DNA of 64,000 bases from Daldinia sp. FL1419 (GCA_025201765.1 MU623389.1:160411-224410); one strand, 5' to 3'; positions 1 to 14,464 are shown, counted from the first letter of the stretch. Made by a program: numbers and translations. Notes: generated from the sequence alone by a model not told the origin.

Positions 1-1431
1 CCTCGCGGATAGATCTGACAATCTGCAACATGGTCTAAATAGATCAAAACATTTTGGGGCAGAAGAGACTGTCATCCGAAAGAATAGCAGACGCACGGAG
101 AAGCGTTGCAGCGTGTGCGTTGTCAGAGCTCGTGGGGAGGAACGGCATAAGATCAGCTTGACAATCCGGTCACAGCACAGGCTCGGCAGGGCTTAAAAAG
201 ATAGTATCAAAAGAAGCTCGCGGCACTAATCTCAAGCCTATTGTTGTCTCTAGTCGTCTCAAGTCCCCTACCTCCACATGAACTAAACCGGGTCCCTTGT
301 CCGAAGTGTACCAAGACAGGGGTCATAGACCAACTATCCGGACGGCAATATGCCCCTAAGGGGAAATGGTGACCCGGGTATGCCATGCACCCAGTCAGTA
401 CCATAGTACCCATAAACCCATACATTTCGACGAGCGTGCTAGCCTTGGATAGCCAAGACCTTAGAGCGAGGAGGTAGAAGGAGAAGAAGGGATGAGTTTA
501 AACGGTCCACCGGGGATGTCCAGAGTGCAGAAGACCACGCACACGGACGTCTTATTAGACCCTTGCCGGTGCATAGGCGTAGCCAGTAGCCGTTTGACCT
601 TCAGCGATCCCACGAGAATCCCAGCGGAGTCGTTCTTTCACGCCCATCCTTCGATCTCACCCACATGTAATGTACATACCTACCTCTACCTACCTACCTG
701 CCTTACCTACACTTACACTTGCCTACACCACCTGCTGGGCACCTAGGTACTCCATAGCTTTCTTCTCACCAATACGTACAATAGGTATACCTAAATACAT
801 ACCTGCCTACCTACTTATACGTACCACCCTTGCATCAGCCCATGCTTGGGGAATTGGGACCACTAAAAAGAGGCGGGCAGGCATAAGCAGTTCCAGAGTC
901 CCATCGCCGCACATGGAACTCCAATACATCAAAGGCTCGTCCATTAATAAGGGGCGTTATAAGTACCTCCCGATGATGCAGGAGTACCTTCGATACCGGC
1001 GATCTACTGTTGATTTCAACCCAGGTCTGCCGTGACCCACACCCAATTTGTGACAGTTGTTCTCCAGGGATTATTGTATGGATTGACGCTTGATCGTCGT
1101 TTATATTATACCTCCCGGGAAGATCTGATAGATACATCGTCAACCCTCGTAACTCGCCCACCACCTACTGTCTATACTTAAGTATCCACACTCCCCGTAC
1201 ATAATCTCCAGCTCGTCGTAGTACGAATCGTTAATCGCCTTTACATACCGAGGATTCGAGGAGCTAATATATCTTTGTCGAAATAAAATCGAAATAAAAA
1301 ACACAGCAGCTAATATATACGACTATCGTCGGACAAACCTCTAGTTCTAATATCAACAGCTCGAGATCACTTGAGCAACAACAGTTCGCCAACATAATAT
1401 TTATATATACATATACCTATATATATACAAA
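1..1431. other. Intergenic region upstream of the C2H2 gene
   Basis: I see no convincing gene here. Short open frames on both strands have no recognisable domain. A degenerate ACCT/TACC-rich stretch lies at about 677-735. The last 150 bases before the C2H2 start are AT-rich, with TATATATA-like runs at about 1400-1427, and probably hold its core promoter and leader. Confidence 0.6.
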
Positions 1432-2412
1432 ATGGCTACAGCCATATACACAATCCAGCCTGGTGCTCAATACGGATATCCGCAACCGCCTCCTTCACCC
1501 CCAATGGACGAAACTTCGAAATGCTCTCTACCCTCGATCTCCAACTTGTTAGTAATGGCAGACGGTGGATCGCCGACGACTGAGCAGTCGCCTCAGTCCC
1601 AGCAAGGTACGAAACAGTGAAACAATTTAATTATGAATAATATCGTACTAAACTCCGGAGTAGCACCATCAGTGAAGGTAGAGACTCGACCGAATTCGGC
1701 CCACTGTGCGAGCAGCGCTCCTCGGGCCGCTTTACCTCCTACTCCCCCTATGAGTTCAGATGCATCTTTTGATGGATACAATTCACCGTCGACGAGATCA
1801 GTTTCTGTTGTTTCGGGACCCAATTACTATTACGAGACGACTCCGCCACTGGAAGACGTTCACCGCCATCAGATGGCAGCAGCGGTGGCACCCCGTATGC
1901 CCATGCAAGCATCAGCATATTCGCAACCCGCTTTTACTGCGCCATACTTGGGTCAGGCGCCGGTCCCGCCTTACTATCCCGCCACTCTCCCTGGGGTTCA
2001 GGCAGCACCGCAGATCTCGGGACTCTATTATCAGAGACCATTGCCACAGGTTCGTCCAATTCATGGTTCCGGTGGGCAGAAAGTGCACAAGCTTATTAGG
2101 CAACAGACGTTTCCTCCCCTACCAGTAACGATGTCTCTAGCGCCGACTCAAGGAGCTAACCCGTGGCAACATCACCACTACATTTCGCCATCTTCGGCAG
2201 CTTCTTTCCCACAATCGCAGGACCGCTACATCTGCCAGACCTGCAATAAGGCGTTTTCGAGACCAAGCTCGCTACGGATTCATAGCCACTCTCACACTGG
2301 CGAGAAGCCCTTTAAGTGCCCTCACGCGGGCTGCGGAAAGGCGTTCAGCGTACGAAGCAACATGAAGAGGCACGAGCGCGGATGCCACGACAATGGCAAC
2401 TCGCACCACTAA
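1432..2412 (+). CDS. C2H2 zinc-finger transcription factor (two exons)
   Basis: Predicted nuclear DNA-binding regulator. Exon 1 is 1432-1606. Exon 2 most likely starts at 1673 (donor GTACGA, branch TACTAAAC, acceptor ATCAG), giving 304 residues. A second acceptor at 1660 is also in frame and would add four residues. The start ATG sits in a CAAAATGGC context. The N-terminal ~240 residues are Pro/Ser/Gln-rich with short conserved-looking blocks (PPSPPMDE, GLYYQRPLP, ANPWQHHHY). The C-terminus holds two adjacent fingers. The first uses C246, C249, H262 and H266. The second uses C274, C279, H292 and C296 (C2HC type), joined by a canonical TGEKPFK linker. The paired fingers at the extreme C-terminus resemble fungal conidiation regulators such as CSP-1, but that link is from memory, so no symbol is given. 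Confidence 0.88.
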
Positions 2413-4947
2413 AAAAAAAATTTTAAAAAATTTTCACCAGCCCGGAATCAACATATACATATTCGACGCTGTTATTATTTATTGTTTTATTCCTAATGTG
2501 GACTTAGTCTCGTGCGGCTATCCGAAGAGGTGGTTGGAAGGACCAGAGAGTCAGGGATATGAAGGATGCATTTGATACCCAAACCGGGGGGGCTACGTTA
2601 CGAACTTGAACGGCCGCCTTCGTTTCTCAAAAGCACTCGCTGTTTTATTTTATTTTTATCCTTTTGCTGTTTTCCGACGTTATTTCGCCTACCCTTTTTT
2701 AAATACCTATGAAATTAGGACCGTATATTTCGACCTGTTTGGAATGAGTTGGCGGAAGAGGCGGTCTGTCTTTTGCTTACTGGGATTGGGAATTGCGGGA
2801 TAGGTACAGGTTGCATTTTATCTGCGCAGGATGTGACTGTTCATATTGACGAGGCGCATCGGACTACCTACTCGAGGCATTTACACCGGCGTTCATGAAA
2901 TCATATTGAGAGGGATACGTGTTGGAACATCCAAAAACAAGAGCAATCTTACCCTCGTTCACGGTTATTTATGGATGATTATAGTTATTACTTTTCTTGG
3001 ATATTGTATCTAGTCCTAATGTATAGAAAGAGGACTGCAAAGATAGGGGGGGATGAGGAACTGTACCAACAGAGAGCAACGGGTCGAACCTAGCGCAGAT
3101 CTCGGTGGAGAAAGCAGGCGGAACGGAATAGCTTCTGTATGATGGAAGATGAATCTAGATGACTAAAACCGGCTTAGCTTCAGGCAAGCCGTGGAAACCA
3201 GAATTAAAGAGAAATATCGAAAATGTGTTCTTGGCAAATCTAGCTCTTGTGACTGTGGCTCCAAATCTCGATCTCTTCTCGTGAACAGGACACTAGTAAG
3301 GTAAGGATCACTGTTCGATGGAACATACGTACATCAGAATCCTTCTTCCATTGCTGCGGCCAGGAGAGAGGAAACATTTTGTATGCAGGTAACCTTGTTT
3401 CAATGTCGAAGCGTAACAGCCCCCTGCGTGGGGAAGTTTGCTTCTAAACTCTTAAGATTTGTTTTGAGATTTACGCAGGGGTGAAACCCCAAGAGACCGG
3501 AATCAAGCAAATTTCTTACTACGTACAGTAACGCAGATGGAATATCCCACCATCTACGAGAACGTAGCGCTGCCTGAGAAGGATGTCTGCCAACTAAGCA
3601 TACTATGTAAAGAGAGATTGGCGGCTCTGAATCAAAGGATCCCAGTCTATAAGGGCCTATTGTAGTAGAACGGACGTTTCAACGCACAGATGATTCGGTC
3701 TGCGCAATACCGTTGTAGGTAACGGACGACAGATATAGTAAGTTCTACGTGTAGTCATTGCGGCGCTCATCACTTGCGTATTATAGGGCCGAAGCCGACT
3801 TAATAGAGCTAGCTACCTATATAACGATGGAGACATATTAGTCCTAATATATTAAGTGTTTATTCTCTTGCGGGGCTATGATGTTTTAGAGTGTAGCATT
3901 AACATCACTCCCATCTAGCATCTCGCTGATCTCGGTATCACCCACAATAACTAATTGCGTACCTACATAAACCGGCAAGGTAGCGGACGAGGAAGTGTTT
4001 TCCAGATCACCAACCTCTTCGCAACCCCCCTCCTCCTCTCCCCCTGGCGCTACTACACCATCACGTTCCGTTAGTTACCTGCGAAGCATGCATGTTGTGA
4101 CCGCGTTGTGACCCAACCCACACAAATTCAAGGAAATGTAACATGCTAGCCGGGAAGCGTGTAACTATAACGATTACCGCAAGCGGATGTCCCCAATGGC
4201 TTCGTGGCCGTAATCAGAAGTTCCATTACGTTTTGGAGGGGAAGAGAAAGCAAAAAAGAGGGCAAAATACAACCCAACCGTCGTCACCATTTTCTAGCTT
4301 ACCAGCCTGGAGCGCTTCCCATTGCATAGTAATGCGGCGCTACGGGGTTAGGCGAGCTGGAAATACGTAGGTGAGTGCCTATTTCATAATAGCGTTTCGT
4401 AGATCACGGGCCTAGCCCTGGTCAGTCGCGTGGTAGATGGAGTCGGGAGAAGTCTTGGCAATGCCAGGCATTTGAGGTTTTCCTGTGGGGGCCGTTGTAA
4501 TAAGGAAGATGAGAATTCCATTTCCGTCGGGGACTTTCGAGGACTGGCCCGAATGGGCGGGGGGGAGGCAGGGGTTAAGTTGGCCAGGTAGGTAGGGTAG
4601 TTGATGATTTTCATCAGCAATGTTGATCATGCTGAGATGAGGTACCAAAGCACTGTCCATACTCCCTAACTCCTTGATGCTCTCTCTCTTCTCTACCTGC
4701 CTGCCTGCGTACCACGCATCGACCGTATCTCTACCGCTCGTAATATCGTACCTTTAATTACATGAGATACTCCTTACCTATCGCTCACCTCCTTATTACA
4801 TGTATCATTTGTGTTACCGCATCTTCTGCAAGTGAGATGGCAGACGCCTCAATCTATAGTATTTTCTACGTATTTCTTATGTTTGTACGCGTTTGCGTAA
4901 TTGTTGCAGATTGCTGAATACATACCTATCCTACCAACTAAATGTAG

Positions 4948-4949
<2 letters not shown>
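2413..4949. other. Intergenic region, no gene seen
   Basis: The first part is probably the 3' UTR of the C2H2 gene. No open frame here resembles a protein family I know. A 9-bp inverted pair (CCCCTGCGT at 3421-3429 and ACGCAGGGG at 3473-3481) is the only local structure noted. Confidence 0.6.
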
Positions 4950-4983
<34 letters not shown>

Positions 4984-5509
4984 CNNNNNNNNNNNNNNNN
5001 NNNNNNNNNNNNNNNNNNNNNNNNNNNNNNNNNNNNNNNNNNNNNNNNNNNNNNNNNNNNNNNNNNNNNNNNNNNNNNNNNNNNNNNNNNNNNNNNNNNN
5101 NNNNNNNNNNNNNNNNNNNNNNNNNNNNNNNNNNNNNNNNNNNNNNNNNNNNNNNNNNNNNNNNNNNNNNNNNNNNNNNNNNNNNNNNNNNNNNNNNNNN
5201 NNNNNNNNNNNNNNNNNNNNNNNNNNNNNNNNNNNNNNNNNNNNNNNNNNNNNNNNNNNNNNNNNNNNNNNNNNNNNNNNNNNNNNNNNNNNNNNNNNNN
5301 NNNNNNNNNNNNNNNNNNNNNNNNNNNNNNNNNNNNNNNNNNNNNNNNNNNNNNNNNNNNNNNNNNNNNNNNNNNNNNNNNNNNNNNCATCACAGGATCA
5401 ACACGTTGCGGGTCCGTTCCCCTGCACACCTATATGTCATTATACATATTCTATTTACACCTGCCCCTAAAACTACTTTTCTTTTCCCCCCCCCCCCCCC
5501 CCCCCCCCC
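4950..5509. other. Assembly gap bounded by poly-G and poly-C tracts
   Basis: Ns fill 4985-5387 (403 bases). A run of 34 Gs (4950-4983) leads into the gap. About 100 bases after it there is a run of 24 Cs (5486-5509). Open frames that cross the Ns are meaningless. The flanking homopolymers may be the reason the assembly broke here. Confidence 0.97.
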
Positions 5510-8500
5510 TCCTCCCCAGCCAACAGATTGCCGATAGCTTGTCCTAGTCTATCGGACGTCTGCCCTTTCGGCTTTCCACATCACCTGTCCATTGGGTGTC
5601 CAGCTCATTGGGTCTCGCGCCGCCAATCTCCATCGCCGATAGACCAATGACGTTGCTGTCGAACCCGTCCTCGATTCCAAAGAGGCAAACCTGTCCGGCG
5701 GGACGCAGCAGGCGGCGAACACATCAAGTTGCATTATCGACTTACACGACATATCACCTGATGTGAACAATTCGCATCTTCCTGCATACCGTAGTTTTCC
5801 CTACCACCCAGGGATCTGACCTTCTGGTCGGCTCCTAGGCTGCAACCGGATTGCAGGGTGGTAACGATGGTAGCAGACGTACATCCGCGGTATTACATGC
5901 TTCTTTCTTTTATTTTTCGATTAATTAACACGACGCCGACTGATCTTCCATGGCATGCATTTGAATTATCCGCAGTTCCCGTCCTTCTGGGACGAGCCAT
6001 GTCGTAATCCCAACAGGACCTCATTTGCTGCACCACCCTTGACCAGGTTTCCATTGGGTCGGCTACCAATTCCGCTGACACCGCCTCCTATTACATACGT
6101 GGGTTAGGTAGTTGCATACGTTCAGTCGGTCATCTCGTCACTCTTGTCTTCCTTCTACACCACCTCTTAACAACACTTCAACTACTAGGTACGTATACTA
6201 GGAGGTAAGAGGTACCTAATTAATTACTACGGTCTGTGTGTATGACCGTTAAGAGACAGCCAAGGAGGTTTACACTGCACATAAGCATCTTCATACATAT
6301 TTCGTACATAGATGCGCGATGTCGTGCTACGATTAATTACTATGTAAATAGCCCTTACTGGCCTTTTTTCTTTTTTCTTTTTTCTTTTTCTTCATATAAA
6401 TATAGTACCTCGCCAGGCTATAGTTCTCCTTTCTCGGGACCATAGCGGTATATTTAAGAATTATATTGATTGCCTTTTTCTATCAAGTGATGACATAGCA
6501 GATGTCATTAATATCGTGGGGTCAACCAAACCTCCAGGCTCCGATACGGAGTGTAGCAAATAGTTTCCTCCCCAGTAGATCTCTGACTCGGATTTTAATT
6601 AATTATTATTCGACGATAGACGCATCATATGACCGGCGACAAGTGACTTATAGAGCCGCAGTTAACCTGAGGATGCACGAGAATTCACTCGCGGCGGCAT
6701 TCGTGATCCATTCGTGATCCACCGCCTCTTCTGCAAGGGGCTATCTGTGGTTGGCGCCCTGATGTGTCCTGCATCGGGAACCACTTTCGGTTGAGATGAT
6801 CGTCAAGATCCTCCACCCCATCCAGACCGTTTGAGTGTCGCTTAATTCACATAAAGACCCGAAGTCCCAGTCCCAGATAAACAGCCACCGCCTCGTCGTA
6901 GTCTTAATATGTACCTATGACCCTTGCAGTCAAAATAGCTCGTGGAATCTTTCCACCGAAAATTCTGCATGAGTTTTTGAGCATGTGGTCATCCTCAAAA
7001 GGAAGTTTGCTCGTAACCGGGCGTTATTAATTCAGGGGCTTGAGAATCAGATCTATTTCTTTTTTTTCTTTTTTTTCAAATAAATTTAAAATATAGTATT
7101 GAGTTATAGTTTGGCTAAAATAAAAGTAAAACTAAAAATAACTAACAAATAATATCTGAAACCTCCTATATCCTAGTCGTGGCCTACGTCACTTGAAGAT
7201 CGGACGAAACAAGGAGGTTGTTTTGCGTGCGCTATGTGTACTGAAGTACTAATATGATCTAGACCTCGAATGCCTAAAACTGCTGAAATTACTGAAGAAT
7301 CGGTTGTAGTATCGCGTTTAGAGCTAAATTTTTACTTGCACCACCTCCGATGCGACTCGTAAGCCTCAATTAACGCTAACGATTCTTCGCCAGCTGGATA
7401 CAAGGTACGGGCATGCAAATGATGTAAGAGGCATAAGCCCTGATACGCCATGCGAAGATGACTAGCGATATCAAAGTTTAATAGTATCCCATCGGCGTTT
7501 AGATTATATAAGCGAACCATTGAGATGGATTTTCTCTCTTGCTTTCTTGAGAGGTATCTTTACCCCCCCTCTACGTACCAGTCTTACGATGAGTTGCTAT
7601 AGCTACGAACGCTAGATATACGATCGACCGGTTCGTTACTTTTATTTTCATATGAAAATCTCCTTTTTTATATATTCAAAGTCATAAATATAACTTTAAT
7701 ATAGAGTACCTAGGTATGCATACTGATAGTTTTAATCAAGTACCTTTGTACTGTACATGCGTACATGCATATGCAGATTCAAAGTTTCCAATCAAATCCC
7801 TGCGACACATCCCCCAAACGCAGCAGCGCGGATCGCATGGATTAAAAATGCCCCACATCCCCGATACAGGATACAGGAGAGGTACAGGATACATGCGCTT
7901 GTGACTTACAGCGGTCTTAGCGTTTTTTTTTCTTTTTCTTTTTTTCTTTTTTTTTTTTTTGTTAATGGTCTTAGGTGTCTTAGCTTCCTTTTCTTCTAAT
8001 ATTATAGAATTCCTTTTTTATTCGCTCTTCGTTCCTGCGAGATCATGCATCTTGCCATCTTTCACGTCACACGTCACCAACAAGAGACACGTTGGCACGC
8101 TGGCACGCTGGCGTTTCTCGACGCGAAAGACGCTATTCTCGGCCGATTCCTTCCTAGTCACTTTATCTTCCCATGTCCCGGCGCGGGATGGGCTTGTCAA
8201 TAGAGTGAGACAAGACCTAGGTTAGTAGAATATGTCTGTCTGTCTGACTGACTCAGGTTTCGCTTGCGAGAAGCATGGCGAACACCTGTCACCAAATTAT
8301 CTAACCTTAGCCCCCTTTAAAGACATTCTCCTAAGTTTAGGATATAAGTTTAGGACCCAAGTTTAGGACCTAGGCTTAGGAGTAATGTCCGTGAGCTGGG
8401 AACCAGCCTTCGGTACTAATGCATAGATCTGTGGTTTACCGCAGCTTCGGCACAGCACCTAATCTCATAGTAGCAGCGCCGTTGGGTCGGCTAGAGCTCC

Positions 8501-11130
8501 ACCGCTAGACGCGGCCGCACCTGCGGATATCCGGGACAGCCGTCGATTACATTAGCGCGAACTGCGACATAACACATCGTATCGGCCGGCAAACCCTTAT
8601 TTGGGTAGCCTCGATCTAATCTGTGAAAATCGTACGTTTTCTGCAGGGCTAGCCTCAAGCCGTTGATACCGCCGTCAGCCAAAAAGGCGGCATGAACGCT
8701 GACAATGGACATGATACGAATTATATCTCACCGAGTCGACATAGTCCACTAGATAGTCTAAACTATACCTGGTTTGACATCCCAGTCCACATTTGGCACG
8801 TATTACCCAGAATAAAACAAAATAAATACCACAAGAAATAATAAAAAAAGCGGTCACTATAATCCTCGAGATCTGCAACTATCTTAGTTTCAAAGTCTTG
8901 GTATCTCACAGGGGCAAGGGGGGCGTTTCCCGTTCCCCCACGGTTCGGTTGGCCAGGTTCCGACGACACATCCAGTCAGCGTTGTAGTTGATGGTACTGA
9001 GTGTTTTGTGTTTCGCCCGCACCTCTGCCAACGTGGCTCGCGGGAACAGCAAGCAATAACCCGTGATCTTTTCGGTCACAAGACTTGCGCGTGCTGCTCC
9101 GTTCTGCAACCGTCCAGCTTCTAGAAGGACCGACTCAAACTATTCCCGTCCGAGGATTTGGGAACCTAAGAGAGTAATGAGTCTCCCGCACGGAATATTC
9201 CGACTTGTTGGAGTACGCAAATAGGACCTCTTCCCCGTCCTAGGCTGCCTTTCTTCTCGGAGCTAACATCCCATCGCCCAAACACACTCTTGATTTGACA
9301 ACTCGTATAGTGAGTCGGCGATGATGACTATGACGATGATAGAACCGTCTCTTCCAGTGTGCAGGACAGGAAAGGAAAGGAAGGACAAGGGGGTATCGTG
9401 GCCGAGCGTTTCGTCATCCACGGCTCGAGATCTACCCGTGCCAGGGTTATCTGGATCCTGGTCATTTTCCGTAGAGAGCGGTCTGGCATTGAATTACTCG
9501 GGAACTCCCACCGCTTTAGTAATACCTGCTGACGGTGAGAGTTTTCTTAATAGCTACCTAGTTAGTTATTCTAAGAAAAGATAACTATCTTCAAAATTTT
9601 ACCTGTTTAGGAATACAATAGGCGATAAGTTCAATAGTCGCATCGCATAGCGGTATGCGTTGGCAAATCTCAAGCTGTAAACGGGGGAGGCTGGTACGCT
9701 GCCTGGCACCTGGAAGCCTTTCCGAACCAGAATCCTAGGCTTCTATTTTCTTTAGTCAAGCAAGCGCCTGGCGGTGAATTTGTTATGTCCGCTCACTAAG
9801 CCCGTATGAGTGTAGTAAAAAAAATTTCGGTTTGGCTCCTCAGATTGTACTTCCAATTCATGCAAACCGCGCATTTCAGTCGTCAATCGTCGGACGACGT
9901 TGATGCTCGAGTAGTGTAGACGATAAGTGATCAATTCCCATGACAGCGTAAAGATCCTTGTCCTCGCCGGCGGTTTCAGCCTTGCTAACGTCTTTCCCTG
10001 CCTCAGATCAATGCAGCCGCTGGGCTTCGCTTAGCTCTAATAGCCGGTTCTGGGCCAAGCCCTTCCTGTATTCCGAACGCATGAGTAGTCGATCTAGTTC
10101 CTCTTCGACGTTCGACGCGTGCTAGAGAGAAAAGGGTCGATCTAGTTCCTCTTCGACGTTCGACGCGTGTTAGAGAGAAAAGGGATGGGGAGAGAAAAGG
10201 AAAAAAGGAACTTGCCGACTCGTCAATGCGCGCAGGGACCATGTCGACCGCAAATTCGGGCAGTGAAAGGGACCCTGGCCGATCTCCCCAGGGGTAGCCT
10301 CACACGATTGCTGTCGCAGACGTCACGGAGCGCATATTGTCCGAAGTCTTATACGGTCGGGGTCCATAGTCAGTTTCGCGCTGGGGGTTTCGTCCGAAGA
10401 GCCGCTTGGGACTCCACACTCGTGAGGAGGAGGCCGACGAACAAATGGTGGGTTGATCTACGATGTGGTCATACGCGTATCGTGAAACACCCTGGACTCT
10501 TGAGAGCTCACAGAATAACTACTATGGCGATCGAAATACAGAGGGAGGGCATCTTCGTGATGGTGTAATGCCGAGTGGTCTCGTTTCAGCAACGGTAATA
10601 TATGTTGGAGAACATCGTTTTCGCATTAACTCGCCAGTCACAGCAGTCTTACAGGCACGGATGCGCACTCGTCCCGATTGACGATGCGGAGTACGCAAGG
10701 GATTGGACCTCTCTTGTCTAGCTTGTCGTAAAAGGACATGGTAGATAGGTACTCGTCACCGATGAGCTTTATATTTCCCAGAGCCTTAGCTTGTTGATAC
10801 CCGGCATACAACCTAGGAACTACCTTTATACAATCGAGTTAGATGCATTTTAATATACCTAATATTGCCGATATCTTCCTACTATCCATCCGAAGGTCCG
10901 TCCCGTTTTACTATTTAAGTATAAATCATTAAATAGCAATCTAATAGTTCTGCTGGTCGTTCCAATACAGTGTCTCGTGGAAGATCCTATGCGGGCTATG
11001 GTTAGTTATTACTTAGGCTCGAGAGTATTGTCTTCTCAGGACAGGTTCTGAGAACTCTACAATGATCTTACAGCCATACATGAGCGAGCTTCTAGAAGTT
11101 CTACGCGAAAATACCGAAGCGACGAACGGG
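5510..11130. other. Long gene-poor tract
   Basis: About 5.6 kb without a gene I can support. It contains T-rich and A-rich stretches (about 6364-6391, 7060-7078 and 7921-7960), a set of related AAGTTTAGGA units framed by CTCCTAAG and CTTAGGAG (about 8328-8382), and a 48-bp tandem duplication at 10089-10184. The many short open frames carry no recognisable domain and do not join across good splice sites. Confidence 0.55.
10089..10184. repeat. 48-bp tandem duplication
   Basis: Two adjacent 48-base units, 10089-10136 and 10137-10184, differ at a single base (GCT in the first, GTT in the second). Each contains TTCGACGTTCGACGCGTG. The near identity suggests a recent duplication by slippage or unequal exchange. 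Confidence 0.95.
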
Positions 11131-13027
11131 CTACTGGAAAGGGAAGGGCACGTACTCAGGACCAGTAGCCACTAAATCCCAGCCAAACGTCAACTTGATA
11201 AACTGCGTCAAATGGCTAGCCACCTTGATCGCGCCGACATCCGTCGGGTGCCATAATGGGCCGATATCATTGTGCTGCACTAGAAGGATAAGAATGTTAA
11301 TATTTTGGGCGCATACTTCACAGCACCAGAAGGCAGGCATCCCGTCCTTCGATAGATAAGGTAGGGGACACTTACTGATACCCTTGGTGCTGAAGTAGTG
11401 TACGAAAGGGTCGCTAGGTGCGTCTAGTACCGTCGTCGTATTCGTCGTGCCGTCCCAGATCATCGGCGCGGAGAGATACTCATCTGAGTTGAAGTAGGAT
11501 ACGATGTCCCTGAGTTCTTGTTCGTAGCCCAGGTCTTGCTGGTAGCTGTTGCCGTAGGAGTAGAAGCCCATCCATAATTGCTAGCCACAAGGTAGGGAGT
11601 TAATAAAATGTGATCAAGGCTGCTGATATAGGAGGAAGGGGGTGACGGTAGGTGGAAGGTAGAGAAAGTGGACGATAGAAAGAGGATCGGTACCATCACA
11701 ATGACTTGCGCTTTAGGGTACTTCCCATGGACACCTTGTATCAGCTTCTTATACGCGTCAACGTACGTCCCCGTGCTAACATTATTCGCCGCGTTATTAT
11801 CGTTAGTGCCAAGGTTAATGACCACGATATCCGGCGCCGTCTCCTGTTTCCCAAAGTCCCACGGCTCTGGGTCATCTATTCCAAGAGTACCATGTCAGTT
11901 AGCACTCTCAACGAAATAGAAGCCCCTATATCTCCCAGCCAGACAGACTATCCGGCCTAGTCAACCAACTCCGGAAGAGGGACATAATAACGCACCGCCC
12001 CAAATCTCCGCCGCCCGTCCGCTCGTATCCGAGGTATAAAACCATTGATGACTCTGACCCCTCACATTCCCCCAACACTCCTGGTCCGAGACGCATATGC
12101 CCGGATACGCAGTAACCGACCACTCCGCGTCTCCCAAGCCCGCGCCGACGCCGTACGCGAAGCTCGACAGGCCCTCATAGCTCGTGTACATCCCCGCAGA
12201 GAGGCTATCGCCGATGAACTCTATGGCGCGCTCGTACGGCAGGATCTTGATCAGGGATTCGTCTGGGGAGATGTGGATTTGGGAGATTTGTACCCCGTAC
12301 GCCCAGTTCGTGACCCGCAACTCGAAGGTTAGTGGGTTGATAGGGAAGCTGGAGTTTATACCTGGGGTGGATGGGGTTACTAGGAGGTGCGTACCGCCTG
12401 CTGTTACGTTGGTCTAAAGTTGGGAGGTGCTGTTTAGCTTCTCATTTCTCTCTACCTATGGGTGGGGGGCTTGAGTATGCTTCCCGTCGTGGGAGCTTGG
12501 TGACATCACTGAATGATACGACGGTGTTTGGCATCAAGTCTTATTTTACTTACTACCACAGGTTAGCTTCCATCGATTAATAAGTTGGAACGTGCCAAGG
12601 CAAATAGGGGCGAACGAGTCTCATTCCCCAAACCTACCGAAAGTCCAATCCATCCCTCCTATGCGATATCCAATGAGCGTCGTGTCCGTAGTCAGCTCTC
12701 CGAATGTGATGGCGACCGTGTCTCCGGTGAAACCAAAGACAAGCCCGGGAGCTCTAGTATGATCATTCCACTGTCAGGCCTCGCACATATCATGTCGTTC
12801 ATGCTGCAGGATCAAACAACTTACGACCACCAGGAAACCTTCTTGGAGTCCCATCGCCCCTTATACGACAACTCGGTAGCGTTCGCATCGTAGGTCTTGA
12901 AGTCATACGAGGAGACATCGATCTTAGTGTCAGGATAGTCTGTGATTCTTACTTGTCCATTCTGGAGGATTGTCCCTGCGGCTAGGGAGCAGAAGCCTAA
13001 GAGTGATGAAAGCTTCTCGAGTAACAT
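11131..13027 (-). CDS. Secreted SGNH/GDSL carbohydrate esterase, CE2-like (six exons)
   Basis: Probable extracellular deacetylase acting on plant-wall polysaccharide. Exons: 13027-12825, 12753-12638, 12400-11996, 11875-11694, 11580-11376 and 11279-11131. All phases match, giving 419 residues. Residues 1-19 look like a signal peptide. A beta-rich N-terminal part (blocks WDSKKVSWWSAPGL and RIGGMDW) fits the jelly-roll of family CE2. The SGNH core follows: FIGDSLSAG with nucleophile S172, the NLGTND block (residues 262-267), and a late HPTDVG block with H381. A GFYSYGNSYQQ segment lies between them. Five introns of 71, 237, 120, 113 and 96 nt is many for this type of gene. Intron 2 ends in a tandem AACAGCAG acceptor, so one Ala may be optional. 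Family CE2 is inferred from architecture and motif order. Acetyl substrate preference is not shown by the sequence. Confidence 0.85.
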
Positions 13028-14464
13028 CTTGCCGACGAGGTAGCGTCACTATGGAACTATCCGAATCTTACGTTCCAAGTTTCTATCATATCCATCTCTA
13101 CGGTCGAGGCACATGTGCGCAATGGGACATTATAGTTATATAAGTCTACACTACTTGTGATGTTGCGACGAGAACTTACGAGCTACAGGGTCTTTTATTT
13201 GTCCAAATCTCTTTAGGGCCTCGATTCCGGGCAATGGAGCTTACGGACGAATAAACTTGTTCGCCAGTGGTCTAAACAGGCAACATAAAATGTCCATTGC
13301 GACTGCGCGATGCGATCTGGAGTCAGATCTAGGTAAGTTGTAGGGTAGTCGTTATAAATACGGCGGAGGTTTGACGTCCGCTGCTCGATCGAGACATGCC
13401 GGAGGGAATTTCTGCAATGCATTGTAGATCACGGCCTAATGTATGCAAAGCGAACTGCAGACGCGATGTAATCCCTAATAAAGATACGGAAGCCGAAGTT
13501 AGTCTAAGCCCTATGGACTGTAGAAGGGATAGGATTGGAAGAACAAGTAACAATAACGGACGGCTTTTTCATGTATTATGTCGATATATATATCGATGCG
13601 GCTCAAGTTTTAAGACCCCTTTTATTTATTACATCCATGGGTGTATTTTAGTACTTTTGACGTAGACGTAAGAGGTAGTTGAATAGTTGAAAAGACACCA
13701 CTAACAGGTAAGCAACTATGACGTCGGTTCCATATTCCAAGTATTGTAAGGTAGCTTCCAATGCCCGATAGGAAGTACACTAGGTAAGGTTAAAGAAGTA
13801 CACAGTAAGTACCTGTCAGTAGGCTGCAGCTACCTAATATCAATCGTTTATAAAGCTACTTCAGCCGGAGTTTTAGCCCTACAAAAATTAATAACGAGTA
13901 CATTCATCGAACATGTATCTAACCTTAGTTAGGTTACTAACTTGAATACTCCAACTCTCTTACAATTGACAATTCCAATTTACATGGCATTTGTGTGACA
14001 TTTGTACGCAGCCAAATTCACAACTTGCGCTAACGAAAGCGATACGTTCGAGAATGGCAATTCTACAAGGGATGAATTGAAATTGGAAAATTAGAAAATC
14101 TCTTACCGAGCTATTGGAAAGCCCGGAGATGGAACTTCATTACACGATCTCGTCTGGCTTGCCTAGGTCGGTAAGCTTGCCTCCCACGCCCACGGATTAT
14201 TACTTTGGGGGAAAAGTTGGGGGATGCTTTGGGATGCTCTGGGATGCTCTGGGATTCTCATAAGCGCTAAATCAACCTCTGATCACCGCGAGATCCATGC
14301 CCTTTTTTACCTTAACGCCAGGGGAACGTGCCATTTGTATCATTTGGCGCGTTGTAACGATAGAGGAAACCAGCAACTCGGCTCGAGTGGGACACGAGTC
14401 CTGAAATATTCAATATTTGCTGAATACATACTACCTACCCCCTCTAACCTAGGGGGGTGGTACC
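13028..14464. other. Intergenic region upstream of the esterase
   Basis: No gene seen. A palindromic TCGATATATATATCGA lies near 13580. A decamer array based on GGGATGCTCT lies at about 14220-14256. The next 200 bases lead into a MITE insertion. Confidence 0.55.
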